A stretch of 64,000 nt of DNA from CAVROT01 sp963722905 (lineage in GTDB: Bacteria > Pseudomonadota > Alphaproteobacteria > Rhodobacterales > Rhodobacteraceae). Numbering within the stretch: position 1 is the stretch's first letter; each line of letters starts with the position of its first letter. The stretch is taken from the NCBI GenBank assembly GCA_963722905.1, contig CAVROT010000006.1, positions 248,001 to 312,000 on the forward strand, written 5' to 3'. Below are positions 9,188 through 17,437 of this stretch, piece after piece. The translations under genes were made by a program, and so were the position numbers. The notes below the pieces were generated by a model. It saw only the letters and a program-made list of their open reading frames with translations, did not search any database and was not told where the DNA came from.

Positions 9188-9206
9188 CGGCATGCGCCCC
9201 ACGGAC

Positions 9207-9233
9207 GCGGCCCGCGCGCGGTGCGCGGGCCGC
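9207..9233 (-). terminator. Intercistronic hairpin after sugar-binding protein gene
   Basis: Perfect 11-base arms (GCGGCCCGCGC at 9207-9217, complement at 9223-9233) with a 5-base loop lie 15 bases after the binding-protein stop and just before the ATPase start. No T-tract follows. It probably stabilises the upstream mRNA or partially terminates, raising binding protein over ATPase and permease. Compare 2368-2395. Confidence 0.55.
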
Positions 9234-9248
9234 CTGTGCGTGCCGGGA

Positions 9249-10274
9249 TTATTCGCCCGGCCCCTTGCAGTCGATGATCTGCTGCATCGTGTAGTCGGTC
9301 CAGCCGGGGATCGACACGCTGACGGGCCATTCGGGGTCGAGGTCGGGGTTCTGCGCCTCGGCGATCAGGGCGCGCCCCTCATCGGTGTCGTTGGCCCAGA
9401 GCGACGGGTCCACGAGGACCGTCTGGTCCTCTGGCATGTCGCCGTCGAGGATCCGCAGCGCCAGCGTGACGCCCGCCCCGCCGATGGAGCCGGGGTTGGT
9501 CACGGCGGCCCCGGTGAACCCCTCCACATTGGCCAGCTGCCCGACGAAGCCGGCGTTGTCGGCGCCCACGATGGGCACCAGCGGCTGGTCCGACTCCACG
9601 AAGGCGTCGACGATCACGTTGTCGATGCCGCTGGTCCAGACCCCGTCGAAGGGCAGGCCGGTCGCGATGTAGTCGAGGATCTGCTGCTTGCCCTGGTCTT
9701 GCTGCCACCCGGTGAAGACCTCGTGGACCACGCGGACGTCGGGATATTCCTCCAGCGCCCGCTGGAACCCCGCGTCGCGGTCGTTGTCGGCGCCGGCCCC
9801 AGCGGCGCCGCGCATGTAGACCACGTCGCCCGCCCCGCCGATCGTCTCGAACAGCCACTTTGCGCCGAGATAGGCGTATTCCTCCTGATTGTTGCTCAGG
9901 ACGTAGGCCGACGTCTCGGTCACGGCCTGGTCGACGGCGACGACGACGATGCCGGCATCGGTCGCCTCGCGGATGGCGTCGTTGATGCCCTCGGCATTGG
10001 CCGGGTTGACGACGATGGCGTCGACGCCCGCCTGGATGAGGTTGCGGATATCCTCCGACTGGCCGGCCGCGTCGGTGTTGCGATGCGCGATGTTCATCGT
10101 ATCGACCTTGCCCGAGGCCAGCGCCTGCGCCTTCATCGCGCAGACCATTTCCTCGCGCCAGCCGTTGCCCTGAACGGTGTTGGAGATGCCGATGTCGTAG
10201 GCCTGCGCGGCCGAGACGGCGCCAAGCCCCATGGCTGCGGCGATGGCGATGGATGAGCCCTTGTATATGGACAT
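9249..10274 (-). CDS. Sugar/cyclitol ABC transporter substrate-binding protein
   Basis: A 341-residue periplasmic receptor of the ribose/inositol-binding family. The signal peptide is MSIYKGSS followed by a hydrophobic Ala/Gly-rich core and SAAQA at the cleavage site (about residue 25). The mature part has GISNTVQGNGWREEM, LIQAGVDAIVVNPAN, VVAVDQAV and a late NPGSIGG. ATG 10274 is chosen because GGGAGG lies 6 bases upstream; an ATG further 5' lacks a signal-like sequence. It follows the TIM-barrel isomerase by 31 bases. Position and family make it the MocB/IbpA-like member of the cluster; the ligand is unproven. Confidence 0.92.
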   Translation of the reverse strand: MSIYKGSSIAIAAAMGLGAVSAAQAYDIGISNTVQGNGWREEMVCAMKAQALASGKVDTMNIAHRNTDAAGQSEDIRNLIQAGVDAIVVNPANAEGINDAIREATDAGIVVVAVDQAVTETSAYVLSNNQEEYAYLGAKWLFETIGGAGDVVYMRGAAGAGADNDRDAGFQRALEEYPDVRVVHEVFTGWQQDQGKQQILDYIATGLPFDGVWTSGIDNVIVDAFVESDQPLVPIVGADNAGFVGQLANVEGFTGAAVTNPGSIGGAGVTLALRILDGDMPEDQTVLVDPSLWANDTDEGRALIAEAQNPDLDPEWPVSVSIPGWTDYTMQQIIDCKGPGE

Positions 10275-10305
10275 TGTGGTCCTCCCTGTTTCTTGTTTTC
10301 GGTCG

Positions 10306-11220
10306 TCACTTGATGAACGGCGCCAGAACGTCACGCGCCAGCCGGAAGCCGCGCCGAAGCTTGTCGTCCGTCCCCTCGAAGTCGCGGTCCTCGTGTTCTA
10401 TCACGACCGGCCCGTCATAGCCCGCGCGGTAGAGCCCGGCGAAGAACCCCGGCCAGTCGACGTCGCCGAGGCCCGGCATCCGCGGGATCTGCCAGCCGAT
10501 GCCCAGCGACATCACGCCCTGCTCGTACAGGCCCTCACGGTCGATCATCACGTCCTTGGCGTGGACGTGGACCATTCGCGCGCCGAATTCGCGGATGAAG
10601 CGGGCCTGATCGATCATCTGCCAGACCAGGTGGCTGGGGTCGAAGTTCATACCCACCGCGTCGCCCCATTCGTCGAAGATCCGGCGCCACATCGCGGGCG
10701 CGTAAGCGATGTTGTGCCCGCCCGGCCATTCGTCGCGGGTGAAGATCATCGGGCAGTTCTCGAAAGCCAGTGTCACGCCCCGGTCCCGCGCCCGCGCCAC
10801 GAGGCCGGCGAAGACGTGCCGCGCCGCGTCCCAGTTGGCGTCCGGCGTCAGGGCCCGGTCGCCGCCCATGAAGGTGTTGACCACCGGCACGCCCATCAGC
10901 GCCGCCGCGTCGATGACCTTGGCCAGATGCGCCGCCGCCGCGTCGCGCCGGGCCGCGTCGGGGTGGAGCGGGTTGGGGTAGTAGGCCAGCGCCGAGATCG
11001 CGACGCCGCGCCCGGCAACCTCGGCCGCGATGTCCTGCGCGCGGGACCGGTCCATCCCGTCGACGTCGATATGGGAGGTGCCGGCATAGCGCCGTACGGC
11101 GCCACCCGCGGCGGGCCAGCAGGCGATCTCGAGTGCTGCAAACCCCTCGGCGGCGGCCCAGTCGGCCACCTCACCCAGCGGCGTGTCGGGGAAGGGCGCG
11201 GTGAGGATGCCCAGCTTCAT
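10306..11220 (-). CDS. Sugar phosphate isomerase/epimerase (xylose-isomerase-like TIM barrel)
   Basis: A 304-residue AP-endonuclease-2/xylose-isomerase-like barrel, the fold of IolE, IolH and MocC. Metal-ligand positions are visible as ENCP (near residue 155), NFDPSHL (near 190), VHVHAKD (near 220) and VIEHEDRDFEG near the C-terminus, so a divalent metal site is likely. It lies 15 bases after a Gfo/Idh/MocA dehydrogenase and 31 bases before a binding protein. Pairing with a dehydrogenase is typical of inositol and rhizopine catabolism, where this family dehydrates or isomerises a keto-cyclitol. The exact reaction is inferred only. Confidence 0.88.
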   Translation of the reverse strand: MKLGILTAPFPDTPLGEVADWAAAEGFAALEIACWPAAGGAVRRYAGTSHIDVDGMDRSRAQDIAAEVAGRGVAISALAYYPNPLHPDAARRDAAAAHLAKVIDAAALMGVPVVNTFMGGDRALTPDANWDAARHVFAGLVARARDRGVTLAFENCPMIFTRDEWPGGHNIAYAPAMWRRIFDEWGDAVGMNFDPSHLVWQMIDQARFIREFGARMVHVHAKDVMIDREGLYEQGVMSLGIGWQIPRMPGLGDVDWPGFFAGLYRAGYDGPVVIEHEDRDFEGTDDKLRRGFRLARDVLAPFIK

Positions 11221-11235
11221 GACGCGTTCCTCGTT

Positions 11236-12387
11236 CTAGTCGTCAGCGACCGCGGCCCAGGTGCCGCTGGCGGCACTGTCCAGCACAGCGTCGCAGAAGA
11301 GCATCTCGTGATGGCCGTCCGCGAAGGTGGCCCAGGTCGAATCCGGCTGCCGCCCGCCCGCCGCCACGTCGCGGTAGACCTGTCGGAAGAACCCGTGGAA
11401 GCTGTCGGCGAACCCCTCCACATGCCCGCCCGGCAGCGTCGACGCGGCGGCGCCCGCCGGGTTCATGAGCGACGGGTCGCGCAGCAGGATCTGGTTGGGC
11501 GCGTCGCGGTGGCCGATCCAGAGGTGATCCGGCGTCTCGGCCTGCCAGGCGGCCGAGGCGCGAGATCCGGCGACCTCCCACGCCATGTCGCCCTTGCGGC
11601 CGCGGCTGATCTGGCTGGTCGACATCGTGCCGCGCGCACCGCCCGGATAGCGCAACAGGATCATCGCGGCATCGTCCGTCTCGACCCTGCGCGGCTCGGA
11701 CGGGCCGGTATCGCCGGAGGCGAACGTCTCGACCGGGCCGGTCGGCTTGCGCCGTTCGGGCACGAAGGTGGCCAGTTCGGCCATCACATGGGTGGGGCGC
11801 AGGCCGGTGATGAAGTTGGTGAGGTCGATCCAGTGAGTGCCGATGTCGCCCACGGACCGCAGGGCGCCGCCCTGGTCGGCCTCAAGCCGCCAGTTCCAGT
11901 CGGTCTCCTTGGCCAGCCAGTCCTGATGGAAATGGCCGTGTATGAACCTGACGTCGCCCAGATCGCCCGCGGCCACCATGCCATGCGCCTGCTGGTTCAG
12001 CGGATAGAACCGTATGTTGTAGCAGACCGCCGCAACCACGCCCGTGCCCGCCGCCAGCGCCACCATCTCGCGCGACTGGGCCGAGGTCATGGCCAGAGGC
12101 TTTTCGCAAACGACGTGCTTGCCAGCGGCGATGATCCGGCAGACCTGATCGTGATGCGCGACGTTGGGCGACGTGACGTGGACCACCGACACCGCGGGAT
12201 CGTCGAGCAGCGCGTCGATATCGGGATAGGCATGGTCGACGCCCAGCGCCGCCGCCCGTTCGGCGCCGCGTCCGGGGCTGGAGCCCAGCACGCCGGCGAC
12301 CGTGACGCCCAGGCGCCGCAGCGCGCCGATATGCACCGACGCGATGAAGCCGGTGCCGATGACGGCGGCCGTTGGTCCTGTCGTCAT
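11236..12387 (-). CDS. Gfo/Idh/MocA family oxidoreductase (MocA-like)
   Basis: A 383-residue NAD(P)-dependent dehydrogenase. The Rossmann motif AVIGTGFIASVHIGAL begins near residue 8, the catalytic Lys is in HVVCEKPLAM (about 95-105), and the conserved GDIGTHWIDLTNFITG lies in the C-terminal domain. ATG 12387 is chosen: GGAGGG lies about 6 bases upstream and the glycine motif is then at the usual distance; the open frame further 5' runs into the SDR gene. It follows the SDR by 46 bases and precedes the TIM-barrel gene by 15. Confidence 0.92.
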   Translation of the reverse strand: MTTGPTAAVIGTGFIASVHIGALRRLGVTVAGVLGSSPGRGAERAAALGVDHAYPDIDALLDDPAVSVVHVTSPNVAHHDQVCRIIAAGKHVVCEKPLAMTSAQSREMVALAAGTGVVAAVCYNIRFYPLNQQAHGMVAAGDLGDVRFIHGHFHQDWLAKETDWNWRLEADQGGALRSVGDIGTHWIDLTNFITGLRPTHVMAELATFVPERRKPTGPVETFASGDTGPSEPRRVETDDAAMILLRYPGGARGTMSTSQISRGRKGDMAWEVAGSRASAAWQAETPDHLWIGHRDAPNQILLRDPSLMNPAGAAASTLPGGHVEGFADSFHGFFRQVYRDVAAGGRQPDSTWATFADGHHEMLFCDAVLDSAASGTWAAVADD

Positions 12388-12433
12388 GCCGCGCCCTCCG
12401 TCGTTCGTCTTCGTTCTGCCGCGCCCGGTGTCC

Positions 12434-13162
12434 TCATGCGCAGGAATACCCCCCGTCGACGGCCATGCATACACCCGTCATGAATCCGGCGGCCGGCGAG
12501 GCCAGGAACAGAACCGGCCCGGCCACATCCGCGGGCAGGCCCCAGCGGCCCATCGGCGTGCGCAGGTTCACCGCGGCGACATGGGCGGGGTCGGTGCGGC
12601 TGCGCGCCGACTGCTGCGTGACGACGAAGCCCGGCGCCACCGCGTTCACGCGGATCCCGTCGCCCGCCCAGGCGATGGCGAAGGATTTCGTCAGCTGCAC
12701 CACCGCCGCCTTGCTGGCGCCGTAGGCCGGATTCCGGGGGCTGCCGAACTGCGCATACATCGACGCGACGTTGATCGCCGTGCCGGTCGCGGCGCAGAGT
12801 GCGGGGTGGAACGCGGCGAGGGTGCGGAAGCTGCCGGTCAGGTTCACGTCCACGACCTTGCGGAACATGTCGGGCGCCATCTCTTCGCCACGGGCGGTGA
12901 TGGCGGCGCAGTTCACAAGCACGTCCAGCCGGGAGGTGCGTGCGGCCAGCGCCTCGACCGCGTCGCCGTCCGTCACGTCGAGCCGGACGTAGTCGAAGCG
13001 CGCCGCGTCCTCCGCGTCCGGCGCCTCCTCGGCCCCGGTGATCGTGACCGACGCCCCGGCATCCTGGAACGCCCGCGCGATGGCGGCACCGATCCCGCCG
13101 CGGCTGGCGCCGACGACGATCACATCCTTGTCTGGAAACGCGAATGTCGGTCCCGATGTCAT
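12434..13162 (-). CDS. Short-chain dehydrogenase/reductase (SDR)
   Basis: A 242-residue classical SDR. Cofactor motif VVGASRGGIGAAIA starts near residue 14, NAA near 82 (CAAITAR), the catalytic Ser region is NVASMYAQFG, and the Tyr/Lys pair is in PAYGASKAAV (about 145-154). C-terminal AVDGGYSCA is typical. ATG 13162 has GGGGGAG upstream. It sits between the Rieske ferredoxin (111-base gap) and the MocA-like dehydrogenase, and probably oxidises a hydroxyl of the same sugar or cyclitol. Confidence 0.92.
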   Translation of the reverse strand: MTSGPTFAFPDKDVIVVGASRGGIGAAIARAFQDAGASVTITGAEEAPDAEDAARFDYVRLDVTDGDAVEALAARTSRLDVLVNCAAITARGEEMAPDMFRKVVDVNLTGSFRTLAAFHPALCAATGTAINVASMYAQFGSPRNPAYGASKAAVVQLTKSFAIAWAGDGIRVNAVAPGFVVTQQSARSRTDPAHVAAVNLRTPMGRWGLPADVAGPVLFLASPAAGFMTGVCMAVDGGYSCA

Positions 13163-13273
13163 CGTGAACTCCCCCGGACCATGTTCGGCCGGCGACGCGC
13201 CTCTTGCAAGGATTTTTCCACAAGCGCCGGAGCGGTCGGTAATTTCCACCGGGAGCAGAGCGAACGCCGGGCA

Positions 13274-13591
13274 TCAGTCGCCCGGCGCTATCTGGACGCG
13301 CCCGTCGACCACCCGCGCCGGATAGGTCGCAAGGGCCACGCAGGCCGGCGCCCGCAGGGCCGCGCCGGTGCGATAGTCGAAGCGGCCGCCGTGCTTGGGG
13401 CAATCGACGGCGTGGTCCTGCACCAGACCGTCGGCCAGATGCGCGTCCTCGTGCGTGCAGAGACCGGCGGTGCAGAAGACGGCATCGTCGGGCGCGCGGT
13501 AGACCGCGAAGGTCCGTCCGCCGTGGTCGAAGCGGATCACGTCCTCCGCGTCGATCTCGTCCAGGTCGCAGACGTCGGTCCAGTCGGTCAT
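13274..13591 (-). CDS. mocE: Rieske [2Fe-2S] ferredoxin, MocE-like
   Basis: A 105-residue soluble electron carrier. The Rieske ligands are visible as CTHEDAHL (Cys and His, about residues 42-44) and CPKHGGRFD (second Cys and His, about 62-65), with 15-17 residues between pairs. Length matches small MocE/NirD-like ferredoxins. It starts 13 bases after the desaturase-type hydroxylase, so it most likely feeds electrons to that diiron enzyme, as MocE does for MocD. The reductase partner (MocF) is not in the window. ATG 13591 is preceded by GGGAG. Confidence 0.85.
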   Translation of the reverse strand: MTDWTDVCDLDEIDAEDVIRFDHGGRTFAVYRAPDDAVFCTAGLCTHEDAHLADGLVQDHAVDCPKHGGRFDYRTGAALRAPACVALATYPARVVDGRVQIAPGD

Positions 13592-13604
13592 TCTGGCGGT
13601 CTCC

Positions 13605-14702
13605 CTATCCGGCGCGGCCCACGTCGACGTCGTGCAGTTCGCCCCGGTAGGGCCGTGCCGTCGCGGGCAGGGCGGGGACGATGTGAAATCCGGGGTCCGT
13701 CCGCTGGCGCCACAGGGCGGGGAGCATCCGGGCATAGGCGGCGGCGATCGAGGGTTCGGGCCGCGGCAGGTCGTCGGCGACGAGGTCGTGCAGGGCCGGC
13801 AGCGCGTGGTAGGGCACCATCGGAAACATGTGATGCTCGACGTGGTAGTTCATGTTCCAGTAGATCCAGCGACTGACCGGGTTCATCAGCACGGTCCGGC
13901 TGTTCAGCCGGTGGTCCAGCACGTTCTCGGCCAGACCGCCGTGTTGCAAAAGCCCCGTCAGCACCATGTGCCACGCCCCGTAGATGCGCGGCCCGCCGAT
14001 CAGCACCAGCGGCAGCACCGACCGCGTGGCGACCGCCACGGCCAGCGCCGCGACATAGACCGAGACATGGACGCGCGCCCAGAAGATCGCGGAGCCGCGC
14101 TGGGCGGAGGGTATGTAGCTCTGCTCCTCTTCCGTCAGGATCCCGGCGGCGTTGCGCAGCAGGATGCGCATGTCGAGGAACACGTCGGGGATGCCGACGA
14201 AATGGAGCGCCGCCATCAGCAACCGTGGCGGCCGCATCAACGCGATCTCGGGATCGCGGCCGACGATGATTGTGTCGGAATGGTGGCGCGCGTGGCTCCA
14301 CCGCCAGCTTGTCGGGTTGCGCATCACCATGAAGGACGCGAGGTGGTAGACCGCGTCGTTCATCCAGCCGGTACGGAACGCCGTGCCGTGGCCGCATTCG
14401 TGCCAGCGGCTGTCGCAGGCCGATCCGTAGAGCACCCCGTAGACGGCCAGGATCGGCAGCGCCCACCACGTCCCCCAAAGCGCCGCGCCCCCCGCGCCGG
14501 TCAGGATCAGCAGCCCGAGCCAGAACGCGGTGTCGCGCAGCGCCGGCCCGTCCCGCCGCTGCATCAGCGCCTTCATCGCCTTGCGCGGAACCTGGCTGTG
14601 GTACCACTCGGCCGAGGCGAGGCCGGAGCGCAGCGCGGACTCGCCATCCGCGCCGGTCAGCGCATAGTCGCGCGGTGCGATGTCGGTAGTGGCGACGGTC
14701 AT
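13605..14702 (-). CDS. mocD: Fatty-acid-desaturase-family diiron hydroxylase, MocD-like
   Basis: A 365-residue integral membrane oxygenase. The three histidine clusters of the desaturase/hydroxylase family are visible: HECGH (about residues 110-114), HARHH (about 146-150) and HVEHH (about 290-294), separated by hydrophobic segments. Coupling to a MocE-type Rieske ferredoxin and to a MocA/B/C-like set points to a hydroxylase or O-demethylase of a small polar substrate rather than a lipid desaturase. In rhizobia MocD with MocE/F demethylates 3-O-methyl-scyllo-inosamine. Whether this enzyme does so is inference. Confidence 0.82.
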   Translation of the reverse strand: MTVATTDIAPRDYALTGADGESALRSGLASAEWYHSQVPRKAMKALMQRRDGPALRDTAFWLGLLILTGAGGAALWGTWWALPILAVYGVLYGSACDSRWHECGHGTAFRTGWMNDAVYHLASFMVMRNPTSWRWSHARHHSDTIIVGRDPEIALMRPPRLLMAALHFVGIPDVFLDMRILLRNAAGILTEEEQSYIPSAQRGSAIFWARVHVSVYVAALAVAVATRSVLPLVLIGGPRIYGAWHMVLTGLLQHGGLAENVLDHRLNSRTVLMNPVSRWIYWNMNYHVEHHMFPMVPYHALPALHDLVADDLPRPEPSIAAAYARMLPALWRQRTDPGFHIVPALPATARPYRGELHDVDVGRAG

Positions 14703-14787
14703 GGAACGATCCCCTCGATCGAAGTCGTCGCGGCGACCCCGCGTCTGCCGCCGCACGACCGGCACGGCGCGGTTGTCGCGGTGCGTC

Positions 14788-15975
14788 TCATGCCGTTCTC
14801 GGCTGGCGCAGTGGCGGGAACCTGCCCGTGGGCTCGGGGAAATCGTGATCGGGCTGCCGCGCGGCCCCGGCAATGCGGGTCTCTGCGCGCGAGACGGCGT
14901 CCGGTCCGGCCAGCACGGTGAAGGCAGAGTTGTAGCGCCGCTCGTCCCCTGCATCCAGCCAGATCATTTCTTCCCTCTCTCGCGCGAAAAGATTGCCGCG
15001 GACGTGATGCGTCGACGGCTCTATCCCCATCACGTAGTTGCCCGAGCGAAAGTTCTGCCATTGAAGCGCGCAGGGGAACTGCGTGGCCTGCGTCTCCATC
15101 AGCAGGCCGAAGCCCAGCCGGTCGTTCACGACCGCAACAGCCACGGTTCCGTCACCATCCGGTGCCATGTCGTGCTGCCACACCTGTTCGGTGAAGTCCC
15201 GGATCGGGTCGGGGCAGGTGCGATAGCCGACGCCATGCGCCTCCAGCCCTCTGTCGGCGTGCGAGGCCCAGATCACCTGGCGGACCGGGGCGACGTAGCG
15301 GCTGCCGGCGTCGATCAGCGGATAGCCCAGGTTGACGTGATAGAGGAACATGTGCGGCGTGCGCGAGAACCCGGCGTTCACCACACGGTCGTGCAGGCGG
15401 ATCGTGTCGCCGCCCAGATCGACCTCGATCCGGCGATGCAGGTGCAGGACCTCGCCGAAGATTGCCGCCTGGACCACGACGCCCTCGGCCCAGAGGACGC
15501 ACCTGTCGCCCTCCCATACCTCGCCGTAGCCGGTCAGACGGGCAGGCGTCGCACCGATACGCCCGTGCAGGCCGTGGCGCATCCGGTCGCGGCGGGGATA
15601 GTCGTAGGTGTCGGCGGGCACGTCCTCGGCGCCCAGGATGTGGTCCAGCCCGCAGGTCGCGAGGAAGCCGGTGAAGGACCGCGTCCACCCCAGCCCGTCC
15701 TCGCCTTCGGGTTCGTGAAGGCCGGGGTGGCGGATGCCGACCGCAGACCGCCAGCCGATGCCGCGGCCGCTGTGCGACAGGTCGGCGATGTCCATGGCGC
15801 GGTCGACCATGATCGAGAACGCCAGCCCGCTGCCGGTCGTCACCTCCAGCAGACGCACCCCGCGCCCGGCCCCGTCGCCCAGCGTCACCAGCCGGATGCC
15901 GCCGACCTGCGCCAGCCCGCCGCAGCGCTCGGCCAGCGAGCGCGCATCGTGATCGACGCCGAAGACGGTGGCCAT
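14788..15975 (-). CDS. DUF4432 family aldose-1-epimerase-like protein
   Basis: A 395-residue galactose-mutarotase-like beta-sandwich protein. Features are VDRAMDIADLSHSGRGIGWRS near residue 60, HGLHGRIGATPARL near 135-150, YHVNLGYPLID near 215 and GIEPSTHHVRG near 330. DUF4432 proteins occur in sugar and sugar-acid clusters and probably interconvert anomers, but no reaction is firmly known to me. ATG 15975 is preferred because GGGAG lies 10 bases upstream; GTG 16008 is an alternative. It is the promoter-proximal gene, divergent from the LacI regulator. Confidence 0.85.
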   Translation of the reverse strand: MATVFGVDHDARSLAERCGGLAQVGGIRLVTLGDGAGRGVRLLEVTTGSGLAFSIMVDRAMDIADLSHSGRGIGWRSAVGIRHPGLHEPEGEDGLGWTRSFTGFLATCGLDHILGAEDVPADTYDYPRRDRMRHGLHGRIGATPARLTGYGEVWEGDRCVLWAEGVVVQAAIFGEVLHLHRRIEVDLGGDTIRLHDRVVNAGFSRTPHMFLYHVNLGYPLIDAGSRYVAPVRQVIWASHADRGLEAHGVGYRTCPDPIRDFTEQVWQHDMAPDGDGTVAVAVVNDRLGFGLLMETQATQFPCALQWQNFRSGNYVMGIEPSTHHVRGNLFAREREEMIWLDAGDERRYNSAFTVLAGPDAVSRAETRIAGAARQPDHDFPEPTGRFPPLRQPRTA

Positions 15976-16156
15976 GTCGATGAAGCTCCCGCATTGCGAT
16001 GATGTCACCGGTAAGGGATTTCACTTCATTCTGTCAATCATTCCTCGCGCGTTACGGCATCGGGCGTTAGAGGTAGAAAGGTGATGAAACCATCGTATTG
16101 ACGATCTGGCCTTCGCTATCCTAGCGTTCCTGCCATCACCGAAATGAGGGGTTTTG
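15976..16156. promoter_or_regulatory. Divergent promoter/operator region of LacI regulator and catabolic operon
   Basis: A 181-base gap separating the operon head (minus) from the lacI-type gene (plus), relatively AT-rich for this DNA. It contains TTGACG at about 16099-16104 and an inverted repeat with perfect 7-base arms, GGTGATG at 16080-16086 and CATCACC at 16134-16140, plus a smaller GATG-AAAC-CATC palindrome at 16083-16094. Any of these could be the regulator's operator. Autoregulation and control of the operon are inferred from divergent layout only. Confidence 0.4.
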
Positions 16157-17188
16157 ATGCGTCCTACCCTGGCCGAGATCGCGCGGACCGCCGGCGTGTC
16201 GCCGGCGACGGTGGACCGGGTGGTCAACGTGCGCGGCGGCGTCCGGCCCGCGACCGTCGAGCGGGTGCTGGGGGTGGCGCGCCGGGTGGGCTATCCGCTG
16301 GCCGGCATGCCCCCGGGTGCGTCCGAGGCGGAGGTCGGGCTGCAATCCGTGATGCTGCGGATCCTGCTGCCCTCCGGGACGAACGCCTTCATCGACGACC
16401 TGTCGCAGAGGATCGCGTCCGAGGCCGACGGGATGGCGCAGGTCCGGGCTTCGGTCGAGACGTTCGCCCTGCGCGATCCGGGCGGCCTTTCGCGGCGCCT
16501 TCACGCACTTCACGGCCATGCCGACGGCGTCGCGCTCGTCGCCATCGACCATCCGGAGGTGCGCGAGGCGATCCGCGGCCTCGTGCAGTCGGGCTGCCCG
16601 GTGGTCACGATGGTGTCCGACATCCACGGCGTGCCGCGGCTGGGCTATGTCGGGACGGACAACGGCCAGGCCGGGCGTCTGGCGGGGCACGTCATGGCCC
16701 GTTTCGTCGGCGCCCGCGGCCCCGCGAAGGTCGCCTTCTTCGCCGGATCGCTGTCCTATCGCGGCCACCAGGAGCGCGAGATGGGGTTCCGCCAGGTGAT
16801 CGCCGGCGATTTCCCGCATCTGGCCATCGTCGGCCGCCACGAGGTGCACGAGGATCGCGACCGCGCGCATGCCGAGGCGGCGGACCTGCTGGCGCGCCAC
16901 CCGGACCTTGCCGGGATCTACAACGCCGGTGGCGCGACGGCGGGGATCGCCCGGGCCCTTCGCGACGCCGGGCGCGACCGTGACGTCGTGTTCGTCGCGC
17001 ACGAGGCGACGGCGGGGAACAAGGCGCTGCTGCTGGACGGCACGCTCGACGCCGCCATCGACCAGAATCCGCGGGTCGTGGCGCGCGAGGCGCTGGCGGC
17101 ACTGGCCGGCGCGGCGCGGGGCCTGCCGCATGCCATCGTGGCGCCGCGCCTTCACATCGTGCTGCGCGAGAACCTGCCGGACGACTGA
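16157..17188 (+). CDS. LacI-family transcriptional regulator
   Basis: A 343-residue DNA-binding repressor with N-terminal helix-turn-helix (PTLAEIARTAGVSPATVDRVVN, residues 3-24) and a periplasmic-binding-protein-like ligand domain (GYVGTDNGQAGRLAGHVMA, then AFFAGSLSYRGHQEREMGF). ATG 16157 is chosen over the TTG immediately before it because GAGGGG lies 6 bases upstream. It is the only regulator in the 17-kb sugar region and is transcribed away from the operon, so it presumably senses the imported sugar or cyclitol or an intermediate. The effector is unknown. Confidence 0.93.
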   Translation: MRPTLAEIARTAGVSPATVDRVVNVRGGVRPATVERVLGVARRVGYPLAGMPPGASEAEVGLQSVMLRILLPSGTNAFIDDLSQRIASEADGMAQVRASVETFALRDPGGLSRRLHALHGHADGVALVAIDHPEVREAIRGLVQSGCPVVTMVSDIHGVPRLGYVGTDNGQAGRLAGHVMARFVGARGPAKVAFFAGSLSYRGHQEREMGFRQVIAGDFPHLAIVGRHEVHEDRDRAHAEAADLLARHPDLAGIYNAGGATAGIARALRDAGRDRDVVFVAHEATAGNKALLLDGTLDAAIDQNPRVVAREALAALAGAARGLPHAIVAPRLHIVLRENLPDD

Positions 17189-17437
17189 TGTCCGGGGCAG
17201 ACGTCGGTTCGCCGCGGGTCCGACGCCCGCCATGCTGGAACGGTCCGTGCGCCCCCGGCCGGGCCGCCCTATAGGGACCGCAGCCCGGATCGCTGCCGGT
17301 CGGGTGCGGGGGGCAGGCAGGATGCGCCGCGGTGGCCGAAGGGGGGCGAACATGCCGGCAGAGACATCGCAACGACCGCCGGGGGTCGGCCCGGTGCCGT
17401 GCGGCGGCCGGCAGGCCCGGACAGGCAAGGCCTGCCG

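Larger units (their letters stand above)
5687..9202 (-). other. Uninterrupted 1171-codon frame joining ATPase and second permease across an out-of-frame permease
   Basis: From GTG 9202 there is no in-frame stop until 5687. The first 500 codons are the ATPase, the middle 330 or so read the first permease in the wrong frame as Arg/Gly/Asp-rich low-complexity protein, and the last 324 are the second permease. Removing one base near 7690-7705 would place the ATPase in frame with the first permease and give an 842-residue ATPase-permease fusion ending at 6658. A real 1171-residue product is very unlikely. Automatic annotation may nevertheless call this frame as one gene. Confidence 0.7.

Noticed and set aside
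12384..13403. 339-codon alternative minus-strand frame across the SDR gene
   Set aside because: Out-of-frame reading of the SDR, rich in Arg and Gly; the SDR motifs are in another frame.
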